64,000 nt of DNA from Streptomyces albipurpureus (GTDB lineage: Bacteria; Actinomycetota; Actinomycetes; Streptomycetales; Streptomycetaceae): contig NZ_JAMQAW010000007.1 of assembly GCF_023701525.1 (NCBI RefSeq), positions 309,097-373,096 of the forward strand. Direction: 5' to 3'. The translations under genes and the position numbers were made by a program. Positions 26,418 to 35,445 of this stretch are shown here, in pieces; within the stretch, counting starts at the first letter, position 1; every line of letters starts with the position of its first letter. Under the pieces are notes generated by a model that made no database searches, was not told where the DNA came from, and was given only the letters and a program-made list of their open reading frames with translations.

Positions 26418-28700
26418 GTGCAGCATCACGTCTTCATCTCGTACAGCCGACGCGACCAGGCATGGGTCGACCCCCTGGTAGCGGAACTCGCCAGGCGCGG
26501 TGTGAAGTACTGGCTCGATCGCGAGGGAATCCCCTTCTCCGTTCCCTGGAGGGAGGAGGTCGAGGACGCCGTGCAGTCCTGTGACCTGTTCCTGGTCTGC
26601 GACTCCGACCACTGGCGTACCTCTGATCCCTGCGCGACCGAAGCGGGCTTCGCGGTGCGCTACGGCAAGGTGCGCCTTGAGGTGTCCGTCGGGCAGGACC
26701 TCACGCGCGCAGCACAGGAGATAGACCGCACCTGGCGACAAGCGGCCCACGACCATGGCACGGCTACCGAGTTGTTGGTTCGGGCACGGGAGTGGGACCG
26801 CGACGGACGTCGGGGAAAGACACTGGTCTCGCGACGTATACGCCGACAGTTCGATGCGCTGCCGAACGTGGCACCGGTCGAAGTGGCCTTCATCAGTGCG
26901 AGCCGGCGCCGGAGCAGGCGGAAGGCAGCCGTATCCATGGCCCTGACGCTCGTGGTCCTGGTGGCCTATCTGTCCGGTCGGGTCGCGCCGGAAACCGAGA
27001 GGGAAGTCAACAAGCGGCTGGCAGAACAAGCCGCCATATACGTCAGCGTGGGCGCCGCGCTCGCGGCGATCGAGGACGATCCCTACAAGGGGCTGGAGCT
27101 GGCCTCCGACCGAGGAGACAACGAGTCGGCAGCGTACGCGACGATCCACGAGGAGGCCTCGGCGGTGAACCTTCCGGACGACGCCTTCACGCTGCCCGAG
27201 CCTGCCCGGCAGTTCACCGACCCGACGGTGTCCTCACAGGTCCGCGTCATCGCCCAGGACGGTGATGTCTGGGTACGGAACACCAACGACCGCACACAGC
27301 GTTCGGCGCGCCAGATGGCCGACCGGCCAGCGGCCGCGCCGGACGGAGCAGCCCGGAGAAGCGACGTGGAGATACGTCTACAGGCTGGCAGCTCCCGGAT
27401 CCAGGTACTGCGCGAGGGCGGACTGTGGCGCACCATCGTCCTCGGATCCGCCGCTCGGACCGCCCGGTTGTCACCCGACGCCAGATGGGCGGTGGTCGCC
27501 ACCGACACCGGGATAGCCCTCGTCGACATCGCCCGGGGCACGGTCCGGGACGTACTGCGCGGCGCACCAGCACCGGTGACCGACCTGGTCTGGACCCAGC
27601 GGAGCGAGCGGATCTGGGCGCTGGCGGGCCGCAGCGTCGTCTCCTGGCGGGTCACCGACGGAACGGTCCTCCTCGACCAGCCCGACGAATGGTTCGCGGA
27701 GGTCCTCCCAGCACGGGACACTGCACACCTCTGGGTCGCGAGTCGAAACGGCGCTCTCCGACTCATCGAGCGTGACTCGGGAACGATCGTACGGACGGTG
27801 CGTGCCAAAGGTCCGATTCACGTCGTCGCCGCTGATCCCAGCGGAAGTATCGCTGCGGTCGTGGACACCGCGTCGAAGCTCCAACTCGTCGAGCTCGACA
27901 CGGGCACAGCCGAAGCGGTCAACGTCCCCGGTGACTGCCTACCCGGCAGGCCTGTCTTCTCCCCTGACGGACACGCCCTCTACGTACCTTGTCGAGGCGC
28001 TGACGTCCTCGTCGTGGACACCCGCTCCCGCCGGAGCACAGGAAGGATCGACGTCCCCGAGCCCGGTGTCGGCGCGGTGGCTCTCGACCGGTCAGGAAAC
28101 CGTCTCTTCCTGGGTACCGTCGGGGGAGGCGTCTACTCCATCACACCCGGCTCCGGGAAATCCCCGGCCTGGCTCTACCGCGTGGGGTGTGCACCGGACA
28201 TCGCGGCCATCGCCACCGGTGCCGGTGCGGGTGGCGGGCCACGGCTGTTGCCAGTGGGAGAGGGAACCGGGCTCAGCGGCTGTACCCAGGTCGCCCATGC
28301 GCAGGACGGCACGTACGAGTGGAACGCGTTCATGGACTCCCGGCCGGACTCCGTGCTCGCGCTCGCCGCCGCTTTCGACCCGACCGGGAAGGCCTTCGCG
28401 ATCGGCTACAGCGACGGCTCCGTCGTCCTTCACCCCAGTGACAACGGCATGCCGCGCCGGGTGCTCCCCCGTATCGCCGGAGGGGTACGTTCCATGCTCA
28501 GCCTGCCCTCGGCCGAAGCCGACGGAACCACGGGGGATCTCTATGCGGCAACCCGGTCCGGACTGCTGGTCCGTATCCCCTGGTGCCCTTCGTGCCTGAG
28601 CAACGAGGCCATGGCGCGCGAGGCCGGACAGCGGCTGCGGCAGGCCGAGTCCCTCGGGTTGTACAAGCCCTCGGCAACCACGTCCATGCCAACTCCCTAG
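26418..28700 (+). CDS. TIR domain - membrane helix - WD40-like propeller protein
   Basis: A 760-residue protein. Residues 1-110 are an intact bacterial TIR domain: HHVFISYSRRDQAWVDPLVA, then YWLDREGIPF, then the S..C..E block TSDPCATEAG, whose E75 is at the catalytic Glu position of TIR NADases. A linker with RAREWDRDGR leads to one membrane helix (about 170-187). The remainder is a propeller of roughly seven blades ending in PWCPSC and a helix EAMAREAGQRLRQAE. The GTG at 26418 follows GGAGG at 26405 and the previous stop by two bases. TIR domains of this type cleave NAD or signal by ADP-ribose products in anti-phage systems; whether this pair does so is inference. Confidence 0.85.
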   Translation: MQHHVFISYSRRDQAWVDPLVAELARRGVKYWLDREGIPFSVPWREEVEDAVQSCDLFLVCDSDHWRTSDPCATEAGFAVRYGKVRLEVSVGQDLTRAAQEIDRTWRQAAHDHGTATELLVRAREWDRDGRRGKTLVSRRIRRQFDALPNVAPVEVAFISASRRRSRRKAAVSMALTLVVLVAYLSGRVAPETEREVNKRLAEQAAIYVSVGAALAAIEDDPYKGLELASDRGDNESAAYATIHEEASAVNLPDDAFTLPEPARQFTDPTVSSQVRVIAQDGDVWVRNTNDRTQRSARQMADRPAAAPDGAARRSDVEIRLQAGSSRIQVLREGGLWRTIVLGSAARTARLSPDARWAVVATDTGIALVDIARGTVRDVLRGAPAPVTDLVWTQRSERIWALAGRSVVSWRVTDGTVLLDQPDEWFAEVLPARDTAHLWVASRNGALRLIERDSGTIVRTVRAKGPIHVVAADPSGSIAAVVDTASKLQLVELDTGTAEAVNVPGDCLPGRPVFSPDGHALYVPCRGADVLVVDTRSRRSTGRIDVPEPGVGAVALDRSGNRLFLGTVGGGVYSITPGSGKSPAWLYRVGCAPDIAAIATGAGAGGGPRLLPVGEGTGLSGCTQVAHAQDGTYEWNAFMDSRPDSVLALAAAFDPTGKAFAIGYSDGSVVLHPSDNGMPRRVLPRIAGGVRSMLSLPSAEADGTTGDLYAATRSGLLVRIPWCPSCLSNEAMAREAGQRLRQAESLGLYKPSATTSMPTP

Positions 28701-28952
28701 GATTCCCAGCCGCACCTGACCATCCAGGCGTCATCGACTGCCGAGAGGATCTGCCCGCACCTGCTGAGGGGAGTCGATTTCGCACCCGCAACGCAGCGGG
28801 CGGGAAGAGTCAGTCGCGAGGTCCGCTGGTGGCGTGGCGAGTCGTCGCCATCGCCCCGAGGCCGTTCGCCCGTCCGTGCGACCCCGTGACACTGGCTGCT
28901 CCAGGCCAGTCATTGCGAGGACGCGGTGGGACTGCCGGGCGACGATGAGCGG

Positions 28953-28990
28953 ATGCCCCGCCCTCGGGCGGATTCAACAGGGCGGGGCAT
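28953..28990. terminator. Perfect 12-bp hairpin terminator between convergent genes
   Basis: ATGCCCCGCCCT (28953-28964) and AGGGCGGGGCAT (28979-28990) pair perfectly around a 14-base loop. It lies between the TIR operon and the convergent PI-PLC gene and probably ends both transcripts. Confidence 0.85.
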
Positions 28991-29014
28991 CCGGGAGTGC
29001 GGAGTCGCGGGTTG

Positions 29015-31594
29015 TCAGATGCGGACGCGGTGGCCGGGGGCTCCGACGCCGGAGGCGATGGTGCCCTGGTCGGTCCACTTGATGGCGCCCGTGGCGGGGG
29101 TGGTGGTGTTGAGGAAGGAACGGATCGCGCCGCTGTCGTCGAGGATCAGGTACTCGGGGCGGGCGTCGCCGCTGACGTTGGCGAAGCGAATCTGCCTGCC
29201 GAGCCAGTTGGCCGAGCCCGAGGCGATATAGCCCTTTTCGGCCCAGCCGCCGCGACCGTTGCCGCCGGTGTTGACGAAGGCTCGGGTGGCGCCGTTGTCA
29301 TCCACGACCAGATAGTCGGCGTAGGCGTCACCACCGACATCGGCGAACCGCACCTGCTCACCCGTCCAAGCCGCCGAGCCGGAGGCGATGGTGCCCTGGT
29401 CGGTCCACTTGATGACGTTCGTGGTGACGTTCGTGGTGTTCAGGAACGCCCGGGTGGCGCCGTTGCCGTCCACGACCAGATAGTCGGCGTAGGCGTCACC
29501 ACCGACATCGGCGAACCGCACCTGCTCACCCGTCCAAGCCGCCGAGCCGGAGGCGATGAGACCCTTGTCGGTCCAGCCACCCCTTCCGTCGCCGCCGAGG
29601 TTGACGAACGCGCGCACGGCACCGGTGGGCTCGACGACGAGGTAGTCGGCACGGCCGTCGCCGGCTACGTCGGCGAACCGCACCTGGCTGCCGGTCCAGT
29701 CCGTCGAGCCGGAGGCGATGTAGCCCTGCTCGGTCCAGCCGCCCGTCCCGTTGTTGAGCCAGGCTCGGGTGGCACCGTTGCCGTCCACGACCAGGTAGTC
29801 GGCCAGCCCGTCGCCGTTGATGTCGACGTCGTAGTCACCGACGCTGGTGGCCCGCTTCGGCGGAGCGGGCTTGACCACGACCGTTTCCTTGATCCAGCCC
29901 TTGTGCGCGAGTTCGCGGACGCCACCGAGGAACGCGCTGGCCATCTTGGTGTAGCCGGCGTTGTTGGGGTGCAGGTTGTCGTTCAGGTCGGCGGTGGTCA
30001 GCCCGCCCATGCTGACCTGGGTGATCTTGTAGCCCTGGGCGGCGCGGGAGGAGACGATGCCGGGAATCGCCGCGTTGTAGGCGTTGACGCGTGCCTGGAC
30101 AGCCGGGTCGGTGGCTGGGACCAGGGAGGCGACCACGACCGCTGTGTCGGGCGAGGCGGTGTGGATCTGGTCGATCAGCGCGCCCAGCCGCTGGGGTGCG
30201 GTGGCGACCTGGTAGTCGCGGTTCATGTCATTGGTGCCGATGTGCAGGGTGACGACATTCGGCTTCGCCTCGAACAGCCATGCCTCGATCTCGGCCTGGA
30301 GCTGGTCGATGCGCCAGCCCGAATGCCCCTCGTGGCGCGTCACTCCGTCGGCGTCGACCTGCGAACCCACGAACTGTGCGGTCACGGCCTCATCAGCGAG
30401 CTCAGCTGCCAGGGCTGGCCGGTAGCCGGTCCGGGTGCTGCTGCCCACCCCCAGGGTGATCGAGTCACCGAGCGGCATGACCGCCATGCGCGGCACTTTG
30501 GCACGAGGAGGCGGCAGGGTCGCGTTGGCCGCGAGAATGGCGTTGATCAGCCCGCCGCCCGGGAAGTCCATGATCACCGCACCCGTACGGCTCGCGTTGC
30601 CTCCCTGCAGGTAGTCCAGGGCGAATTCATTGACTCCCCGGAAGCCGAGCGAGCCGCCGGCCACGGAGTACGGGTAGGCCAGCAGGCTGGAGCCGCTGAG
30701 GTAGTTCAGGTAGAGGGCATTCTGGTTGGAGTCGGCGTTGATCCTCGTGAAGTGGTTGCGCGCCTTCTGCCATTTGCCCTCGATCGCATCGAGGCTCGCT
30801 ACGTAGTCTTCGTCCTGGATGTGGTGAGCTCTGTCCTGATCGGAGTAGAGCTGGGTCAGCCCCAGGTTCCCGAACGGACCACCGTGCGGCCCGCGGAACT
30901 GGGTGAGGACGGCCTTGCCCCGCACCTGGCCCAGGTTGGGTACGGCGATGGTGCCCGCCCCGGAGACAGAGGGCTGGTAGAGGACGTCTCTACTGGGGTC
31001 GGTATCCCGGTACTTCTCGAAGATTCGCCGCCGGTCGTCCCCGGTGGTGGTGTCCGGCTCGTCCGTGCAGGAGGGCCATGAACCCGTGCACTCCGCCTTG
31101 AGGTTCAACAGGACCGTCTCGGAGGGGCGTTCGGCGAGGAACGTCTTCAGTACGAGTAGTACGTCGGAGAAGTTCGCCTCTTGGTAGAAGGCGCCGTGAT
31201 GGATCGTGAAGTTGTCACCGATGACGCGGACGCGGATGTCGATGGAACGGATACCGGCGTCGAGTTGGGCCCGCAGGGTTGCCCCACTGACGCCGTAGTC
31301 CTCCTGCGTGGCCACCAGATCGCCACCCCGGATGGCGAGCGTGTCATGCGTTCCGGGAATCGAGAGCCGCCCCAGCGACACATCGTCGTTGATCTTCCCC
31401 ATCCAGTCGGGGTGGTGGGCTTCCTTCAGGCTCTGGTAGTAGGGCGTCCGTCTCGCTGCCTCTGCTTCCGCGGGGAACAGCCCTTCCGTCGCCAGGCCGA
31501 TGGCCATCGTGAAGGCCAGCACCACCGCGGCTCTCTGCCGGAGCCACCGCGCAACAGCCCTCGTGTACCCGGACGGGTGCTGCTGTCGTCCCAC
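29015..31594 (-). CDS. Secreted PI-PLC / SGNH hydrolase / FG-GAP multidomain protein
   Basis: An 859-residue exported protein. GTG at 31594, preceded by GAGGAAA, starts a long signal peptide (RAVARWLRQRAAVVLAFTMA, cleaved near AEA at about residue 46). Residues 70-350 are a PI-PLC X-like domain (RLSIPGTHDTLA with the catalytic His, IRSIDIRVRV, HHGAFYQE). Residues 380-600 are an SGNH lipase/esterase (MPLGDSITLG block I, HIGTNDMN, and DNLHPNNAGY with the Asp-His pair). The C-terminus has five FG-GAP/VCBS repeats of about 48-55 residues (DINGDGLADYLVVD). It would cleave and de-acylate lipids outside the cell. This domain combination is unusual, so it deserves testing; there is no anchor. Confidence 0.88.
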   Translation of the reverse strand: MGRQQHPSGYTRAVARWLRQRAAVVLAFTMAIGLATEGLFPAEAEAARRTPYYQSLKEAHHPDWMGKINDDVSLGRLSIPGTHDTLAIRGGDLVATQEDYGVSGATLRAQLDAGIRSIDIRVRVIGDNFTIHHGAFYQEANFSDVLLVLKTFLAERPSETVLLNLKAECTGSWPSCTDEPDTTTGDDRRRIFEKYRDTDPSRDVLYQPSVSGAGTIAVPNLGQVRGKAVLTQFRGPHGGPFGNLGLTQLYSDQDRAHHIQDEDYVASLDAIEGKWQKARNHFTRINADSNQNALYLNYLSGSSLLAYPYSVAGGSLGFRGVNEFALDYLQGGNASRTGAVIMDFPGGGLINAILAANATLPPPRAKVPRMAVMPLGDSITLGVGSSTRTGYRPALAAELADEAVTAQFVGSQVDADGVTRHEGHSGWRIDQLQAEIEAWLFEAKPNVVTLHIGTNDMNRDYQVATAPQRLGALIDQIHTASPDTAVVVASLVPATDPAVQARVNAYNAAIPGIVSSRAAQGYKITQVSMGGLTTADLNDNLHPNNAGYTKMASAFLGGVRELAHKGWIKETVVVKPAPPKRATSVGDYDVDINGDGLADYLVVDGNGATRAWLNNGTGGWTEQGYIASGSTDWTGSQVRFADVAGDGRADYLVVEPTGAVRAFVNLGGDGRGGWTDKGLIASGSAAWTGEQVRFADVGGDAYADYLVVDGNGATRAFLNTTNVTTNVIKWTDQGTIASGSAAWTGEQVRFADVGGDAYADYLVVDDNGATRAFVNTGGNGRGGWAEKGYIASGSANWLGRQIRFANVSGDARPEYLILDDSGAIRSFLNTTTPATGAIKWTDQGTIASGVGAPGHRVRI
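29302..29390. repeat. 89-bp direct repeat, copy 1
   Basis: This 89-base block inside the FG-GAP coding region is identical to 29470-29558. It encodes part of one propeller repeat unit on the minus strand. Perfect identity over third codon positions points to recent duplication or gene conversion. Confidence 0.9.
29470..29558. repeat. 89-bp direct repeat, copy 2
   Basis: Identical to 29302-29390, at a 168-base (56-codon) offset. Recombination between the copies would delete one FG-GAP repeat without a frameshift. Confidence 0.9.
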
Positions 31595-32137
31595 CGGATT
31601 TCCTCTTCTCCCGGACCGGAACGGTCTTGGTCCAACAGCACCGTCCCCCGACAAACCTGGCACTCTCGTGGACACAAACGCCGCAGCGGCTGTGGACGGC
31701 GCCCGTAACACGCCCGCGCACACAGTGGCCACGAGCCCGGTCACACCAGTTCTCGCTCTCATCGCTTCCTCATCTCCAGTGGGGGTGGGACGGCGGCACG
31801 CCCGAACCGGGCACGACCGTCCGAGGGATACGCCACCAACGGAGAGGGAGCACACACCCTGGAGGTTGCCTCACCCCGTGAACCTCTGCCCGCGACCACG
31901 GCCTCTCCGACCGTGCCCGGCACCGACCCCGATCGGATCGCCGTCGGAGGTCACCGTGCCAGCGCGGGGCTCGCGGCGGCGGTGGCGTTGCGGGCGCGTG
32001 ACCGACAGGGCCCGCCGATCCACTGACAAACCGCTCAACGAAGCCGGACCTGATGACCGCCTGGGAATCTGGTCGGCGCGGAACGTCACCGATACGCCCC
32101 GGCTGTATCGCGACAGGGGCGCCGCATCCCGGCGGTA
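31595..32137. other. Intergenic region upstream of the PI-PLC gene
   Basis: 543 bases separating two minus-strand genes. No coherent frame was found in either direction. It should carry the PI-PLC promoter. Confidence 0.45.
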
Positions 32138-33787
32138 CTACCCAGGGGCCCCGCAGGCATCGCCGCTCCGGAGGAGGGCCTGTGCCGAGGTGAGGCGTTC
32201 GGTTTCGTCTCGGTCCGTGGTCGCGTCGCCCGCGACGTCGTCGGCCCAGTCGAGCAACCGGTACAGCTGTGGGTCGGACCCGGACGTGACGACGCGGGGC
32301 TCACCGACCACGACCTCTCCCCCGGTCCCGTCAACGGCGATGAGCGTGCCCTCGGGCAGCGTACGTCCGCCTGCCCGGACGCAGCCCTCAGCGACGTCTA
32401 CGGTGAGGCTCACGGCACCCACGACGGCGGGTTTCCCCATCGACCGAGCCACGACGGCCGCGTGACTGCTCGGGCCGCCGCGAGCGGTGACGACGCCCGC
32501 GGCGGCGGCCAGGCCGTGCATGTCGAGCGGGGAGGTCTCCGGACGCATCAGGACGACCGGCCCTCCCGCGGCCAACCGCACCGCGCTGGCGGCGCTGGTC
32601 GCCACCTGGCCGACGGCGACTCCCGGGGAGGCACCGAGTCCTCGGGTGAAGAGGTCGTGGGGTTCGGTCGTCGTGATCCGAGGCGTACGCACGTGGGTGA
32701 GATCCTGCGGGGAGACCCGCAGCAGCGCCTCGTCGCGGCCGATCGTTCCCGCGTCGGCGAGGTCGACCGCGACCCGGACTGCGGCGCGTCCGATGAACCG
32801 CCCGGGTCTCACCTGGAGAATCCACAGTTCGCCCGCCTCGAAGGTGAACTCGACGTAGCACGCGTCGCGATAGTACTCCTCGACCCGGGTCAGGGCGGAC
32901 AGCAGGCGGCTCCATACCGCGGGCTCTCGGTCGGACAGTTCGCTCAGGGGCTCCGTCAACGATGTGCCCGAGACGACGTCTTCGCCCTGGCGGCCGAACA
33001 GGGCCTCCCCGAACGGGACATGCTCCCCGGTGCTGGGATCACGGCTGAACGCGACACCCGTCCCGCTGCGCTGGTCGCGATTGCCGAACACCATCATCTG
33101 TACGGTCACGGCGGTGCCGAGGCCGTGGGGGATGCCGTGCAGTTCGCGGTAGGTCTTGGCGCGCGGTGTGTTCCATGACGAGAACACGGCCGCAACGGCC
33201 AGTTCCAACTGCCGCGTGGCGTCCTCGGGCACGGTGCCGCCGCCGCGCTCTTCGATGAGGTGCTCAACGACCTGGATGGCCTCGGCGAGACAGCTCGTGT
33301 CGGTGTCGTGTCCGCCGAGCACACGGTCGATGCCCGCCAGGCTCCCCGGGCCAACGCCGACGACCCCGGAGGCGAAGCCGGTCAGAAACCTCAGCCGCGA
33401 GTCGAGTGCGAACCGCAGGTCGCCCGTTTCGTCGGCCAGGGCGGTGGTCGCCTCGGTGGTGAGCCCGACGTTGAGGACGGTGCTCATCATGCCGGGCATC
33501 GACACGCTACCGCCGGAGCGGACCGACACCGCAAGCGGCCGCTCGGGGCCGCCGAGCCTGCGGTGGGTGGCGGCTTCGAGACCGGCTACGGCGGCCGCCA
33601 GTTGGGCGTCGAGGCCGCTGGGCAGCCGTCCGGTACGGAGGAAGGCGCGGCACGCCTCCGTGCTGATGACGAAGCCCGGCGGTACGGGCAGTTCCAGACG
33701 GCTGAGCACAACAAGACCGTGCGCCTTGCCACCGAGGACATCCGCGGTCTCCTCGACCTCGGCCGAGAGCGGATGAATCCAGGTCAT
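32138..33787 (-). CDS. Short pyruvate-phosphate-dikinase-like protein (PEP-utilising)
   Basis: A 549-residue protein with a PPDK/PEP-synthase ATP-binding half (GGKAHGLVVLSRLELPVPPG, VSVRSGGSVSMPGMMSTVLN) and the swivelling phosphohistidine domain (TARGGPSSHAAVVARSMGKP, His near residue 440). The C-terminal PEP/pyruvate TIM barrel of full-length PPDK (about 870 residues) is missing. The ATG at 33787 gives the family start. Short PpdK forms also occur in mycobacteria, so this may be an intact shorter class rather than a truncation. The acceptor could be a small molecule or protein. It is downstream of a helix-turn-helix gene in one operon. Confidence 0.85.
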   Translation of the reverse strand: MTWIHPLSAEVEETADVLGGKAHGLVVLSRLELPVPPGFVISTEACRAFLRTGRLPSGLDAQLAAAVAGLEAATHRRLGGPERPLAVSVRSGGSVSMPGMMSTVLNVGLTTEATTALADETGDLRFALDSRLRFLTGFASGVVGVGPGSLAGIDRVLGGHDTDTSCLAEAIQVVEHLIEERGGGTVPEDATRQLELAVAAVFSSWNTPRAKTYRELHGIPHGLGTAVTVQMMVFGNRDQRSGTGVAFSRDPSTGEHVPFGEALFGRQGEDVVSGTSLTEPLSELSDREPAVWSRLLSALTRVEEYYRDACYVEFTFEAGELWILQVRPGRFIGRAAVRVAVDLADAGTIGRDEALLRVSPQDLTHVRTPRITTTEPHDLFTRGLGASPGVAVGQVATSAASAVRLAAGGPVVLMRPETSPLDMHGLAAAAGVVTARGGPSSHAAVVARSMGKPAVVGAVSLTVDVAEGCVRAGGRTLPEGTLIAVDGTGGEVVVGEPRVVTSGSDPQLYRLLDWADDVAGDATTDRDETERLTSAQALLRSGDACGAPG

Positions 33788-33861
33788 CGCGTTGTCATCT
33801 CCTTGTCGCCTTCGCTGGCTCGACCGCGGTTCCTGCGGAATCCGCGGAATGGTGGGAGGGG

Positions 33862-34494
33862 TCAGTGGCGCGGGATGCCGAGGGTGGCAAGCAGATCCTC
33901 GTGTAGTTGGAACCACACGGTGTGATAGGAGGAGGTGCTGTCCGCTATGTACTCCAGGGAGCCGGCCTTCGCCCGGGCAAGGGCGTCGGCGAGCCGCACG
34001 GGGTAGCGCTGGAAGCGGAGCAGCGTCGCGGACAGTTCGGCGCAGAGGGGTTCGGCACGCTGGTGGAACTCCATGAACCGGTCGAGCACCCGAGCGTCGT
34101 AGGAGGGGTCGCTGTGGTCGTTCATCGTCATGGCGCCGCCTAGGGTGCGCGTCTGCCATGCCGTGCAGAGATCGAGCAGCTCGGGGTTGAGCACCAGGAA
34201 CCGATCGAATGCCGCGGTCAGTCGAACCCGCGCTCCGGCTGCCGTGACCTCGGCGGCGATCCGCTCGGCGTCGGATGCTCGGCCGTCCTCCGTGAGGTTC
34301 CATCCTCCGAAGTCGCCTGCGGTATGGGTGACGAGTCCCGCCACCCCGAGGTCAATCAACTCCGACTCGACGTCGGACTCGGGAAGTCCTGTCGCCCGGG
34401 CCACCCCGGGGAGGCTGGAGAAGCCGATACAGCGGAGGGTATGCAGCACCAGCAGGTCCACGCTGGTCGGGTGGGACGAAACGGGCTGGGTCAT
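33862..34494 (-). CDS. Winged-helix regulator partnered with the PPDK-like gene
   Basis: A 210-residue protein. The N-terminal 80 residues are a MarR/winged-helix type fold (SVDLLVLHTLRCIGFSSLPG, ARATGLPESDVESELIDLGV, then GLVTHTAGDFGGWNLTEDGR). The C-terminal 120 residues are helical and probably bind an effector or the neighbouring enzyme. The ATG at 34494 is preferred over the longer frame. It ends 74 bases before the PPDK-like gene, so co-expression is likely. Its target is not shown. Confidence 0.8.
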   Translation of the reverse strand: MTQPVSSHPTSVDLLVLHTLRCIGFSSLPGVARATGLPESDVESELIDLGVAGLVTHTAGDFGGWNLTEDGRASDAERIAAEVTAAGARVRLTAAFDRFLVLNPELLDLCTAWQTRTLGGAMTMNDHSDPSYDARVLDRFMEFHQRAEPLCAELSATLLRFQRYPVRLADALARAKAGSLEYIADSTSSYHTVWFQLHEDLLATLGIPRH

Positions 34495-34962
34495 GGCGCG
34501 GCCCCATCGGGTGTGGTGTGGGAGACATCTGCGGTCGTGCGATCGAAGGAGGAGGCTGCATGGGCGCACCGGGTCCTTGAGCCCGGGCGATGATCATGCC
34601 GTGCCGTACGGGTACCGCGTACTCGATGGCATCGTCGGCGTCCGGTACGCCAACGGCCCTGCTCGTCGGGGATAGGAACGCAGAGGACAAGACGCAGGCG
34701 CGGCCGGGCACCGGGGTGGAACGCTCACCGCTGGCACCGGGCGAATCGACCGGCCCTCCACTGCACGAGGCCGCCGGTCCCGACCATCGTGCCCCCAGGT
34801 ATCCCCGCTCGGTGGATTCCGCTCTCGCCCCGGCGAGTACGGCCCCGCGCGTGTCCTCCCGCTGCTGAGCCCGGGGCAACCACACGATCCGGACATCAGG
34901 CCAAGACCTGCGGGCGCGGAGAGCGCGGCGCGGGGTCTCCCTTTCCGCGGGCATTCCTGATC
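34495..34962. other. Intergenic region, no gene seen
   Basis: 468 bases between the winged-helix gene start and the end of the next minus-strand gene. No coherent open frame or strong hairpin was identified. It must contain the promoter of the winged-helix/PPDK operon. Confidence 0.45.
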
Positions 34963-35445
34963 TCACAAGGCAGTGTGCAACGTTACCGACTGGCTGGTGA
35001 AACCGTTGCGCTCATAGAAGCGGATCGCGTCCGCGTTGCTGGAGTACGCGGTCACCTCAGCCAAGTCAGCCCCCTTCTTTTTCGCCCAGGCCGAGAACTG
35101 TGCGACCAAACGTGCTCCGAGCCCGCCACCGCGGTGAGCCGGCCGCACATACATGCTCACAAGCGTCGCGACCTGGACCGGTCTCATCGCAGTCCCCTCC
35201 ACCACGGAGCCAGTGAGGTGACCCACGACCCGCCCGTCATGCTCTGCGACCAGCAGGAGCCTGGCCGGATCATCTATGCCGCTGGCAAAGCGCTCAGATC
35301 CGAACTGCCCAGGCCAATCGACGTTCACGCTCGGGTCACTCGTCCCGGCATCCTCCGCGAACAGCGCGCGGCTACCCGCGACCAGTCCATCTGCATCGGC
35401 TCTCCGGGCACGGCGAACGATGGCCCCATGCTGTCGATCACTCAT
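34963..35445 (-). CDS. GNAT-family N-acetyltransferase
   Basis: A 160-residue acetyltransferase. The acetyl-CoA signature is MYVRPAHRGGGLGARLVAQF (about residues 98-117; R/Q-x-x-G-x-G/A type), followed by VTAYSSNADAIRFYERNGFT. The ATG at 35445 gives the conserved start. Acceptor is unknown. Confidence 0.9.
   Translation of the reverse strand: MSDRQHGAIVRRARRADADGLVAGSRALFAEDAGTSDPSVNVDWPGQFGSERFASGIDDPARLLLVAEHDGRVVGHLTGSVVEGTAMRPVQVATLVSMYVRPAHRGGGLGARLVAQFSAWAKKKGADLAEVTAYSSNADAIRFYERNGFTSQSVTLHTAL

Noticed and set aside
28997..31081. 694-codon plus-strand open frame opposite the PI-PLC gene
   Set aside because: It is the mirror of the FG-GAP and SGNH coding frame. Composition is Val/Gly/Asp-rich without domain motifs, while the minus strand has complete active-site blocks and a signal peptide.
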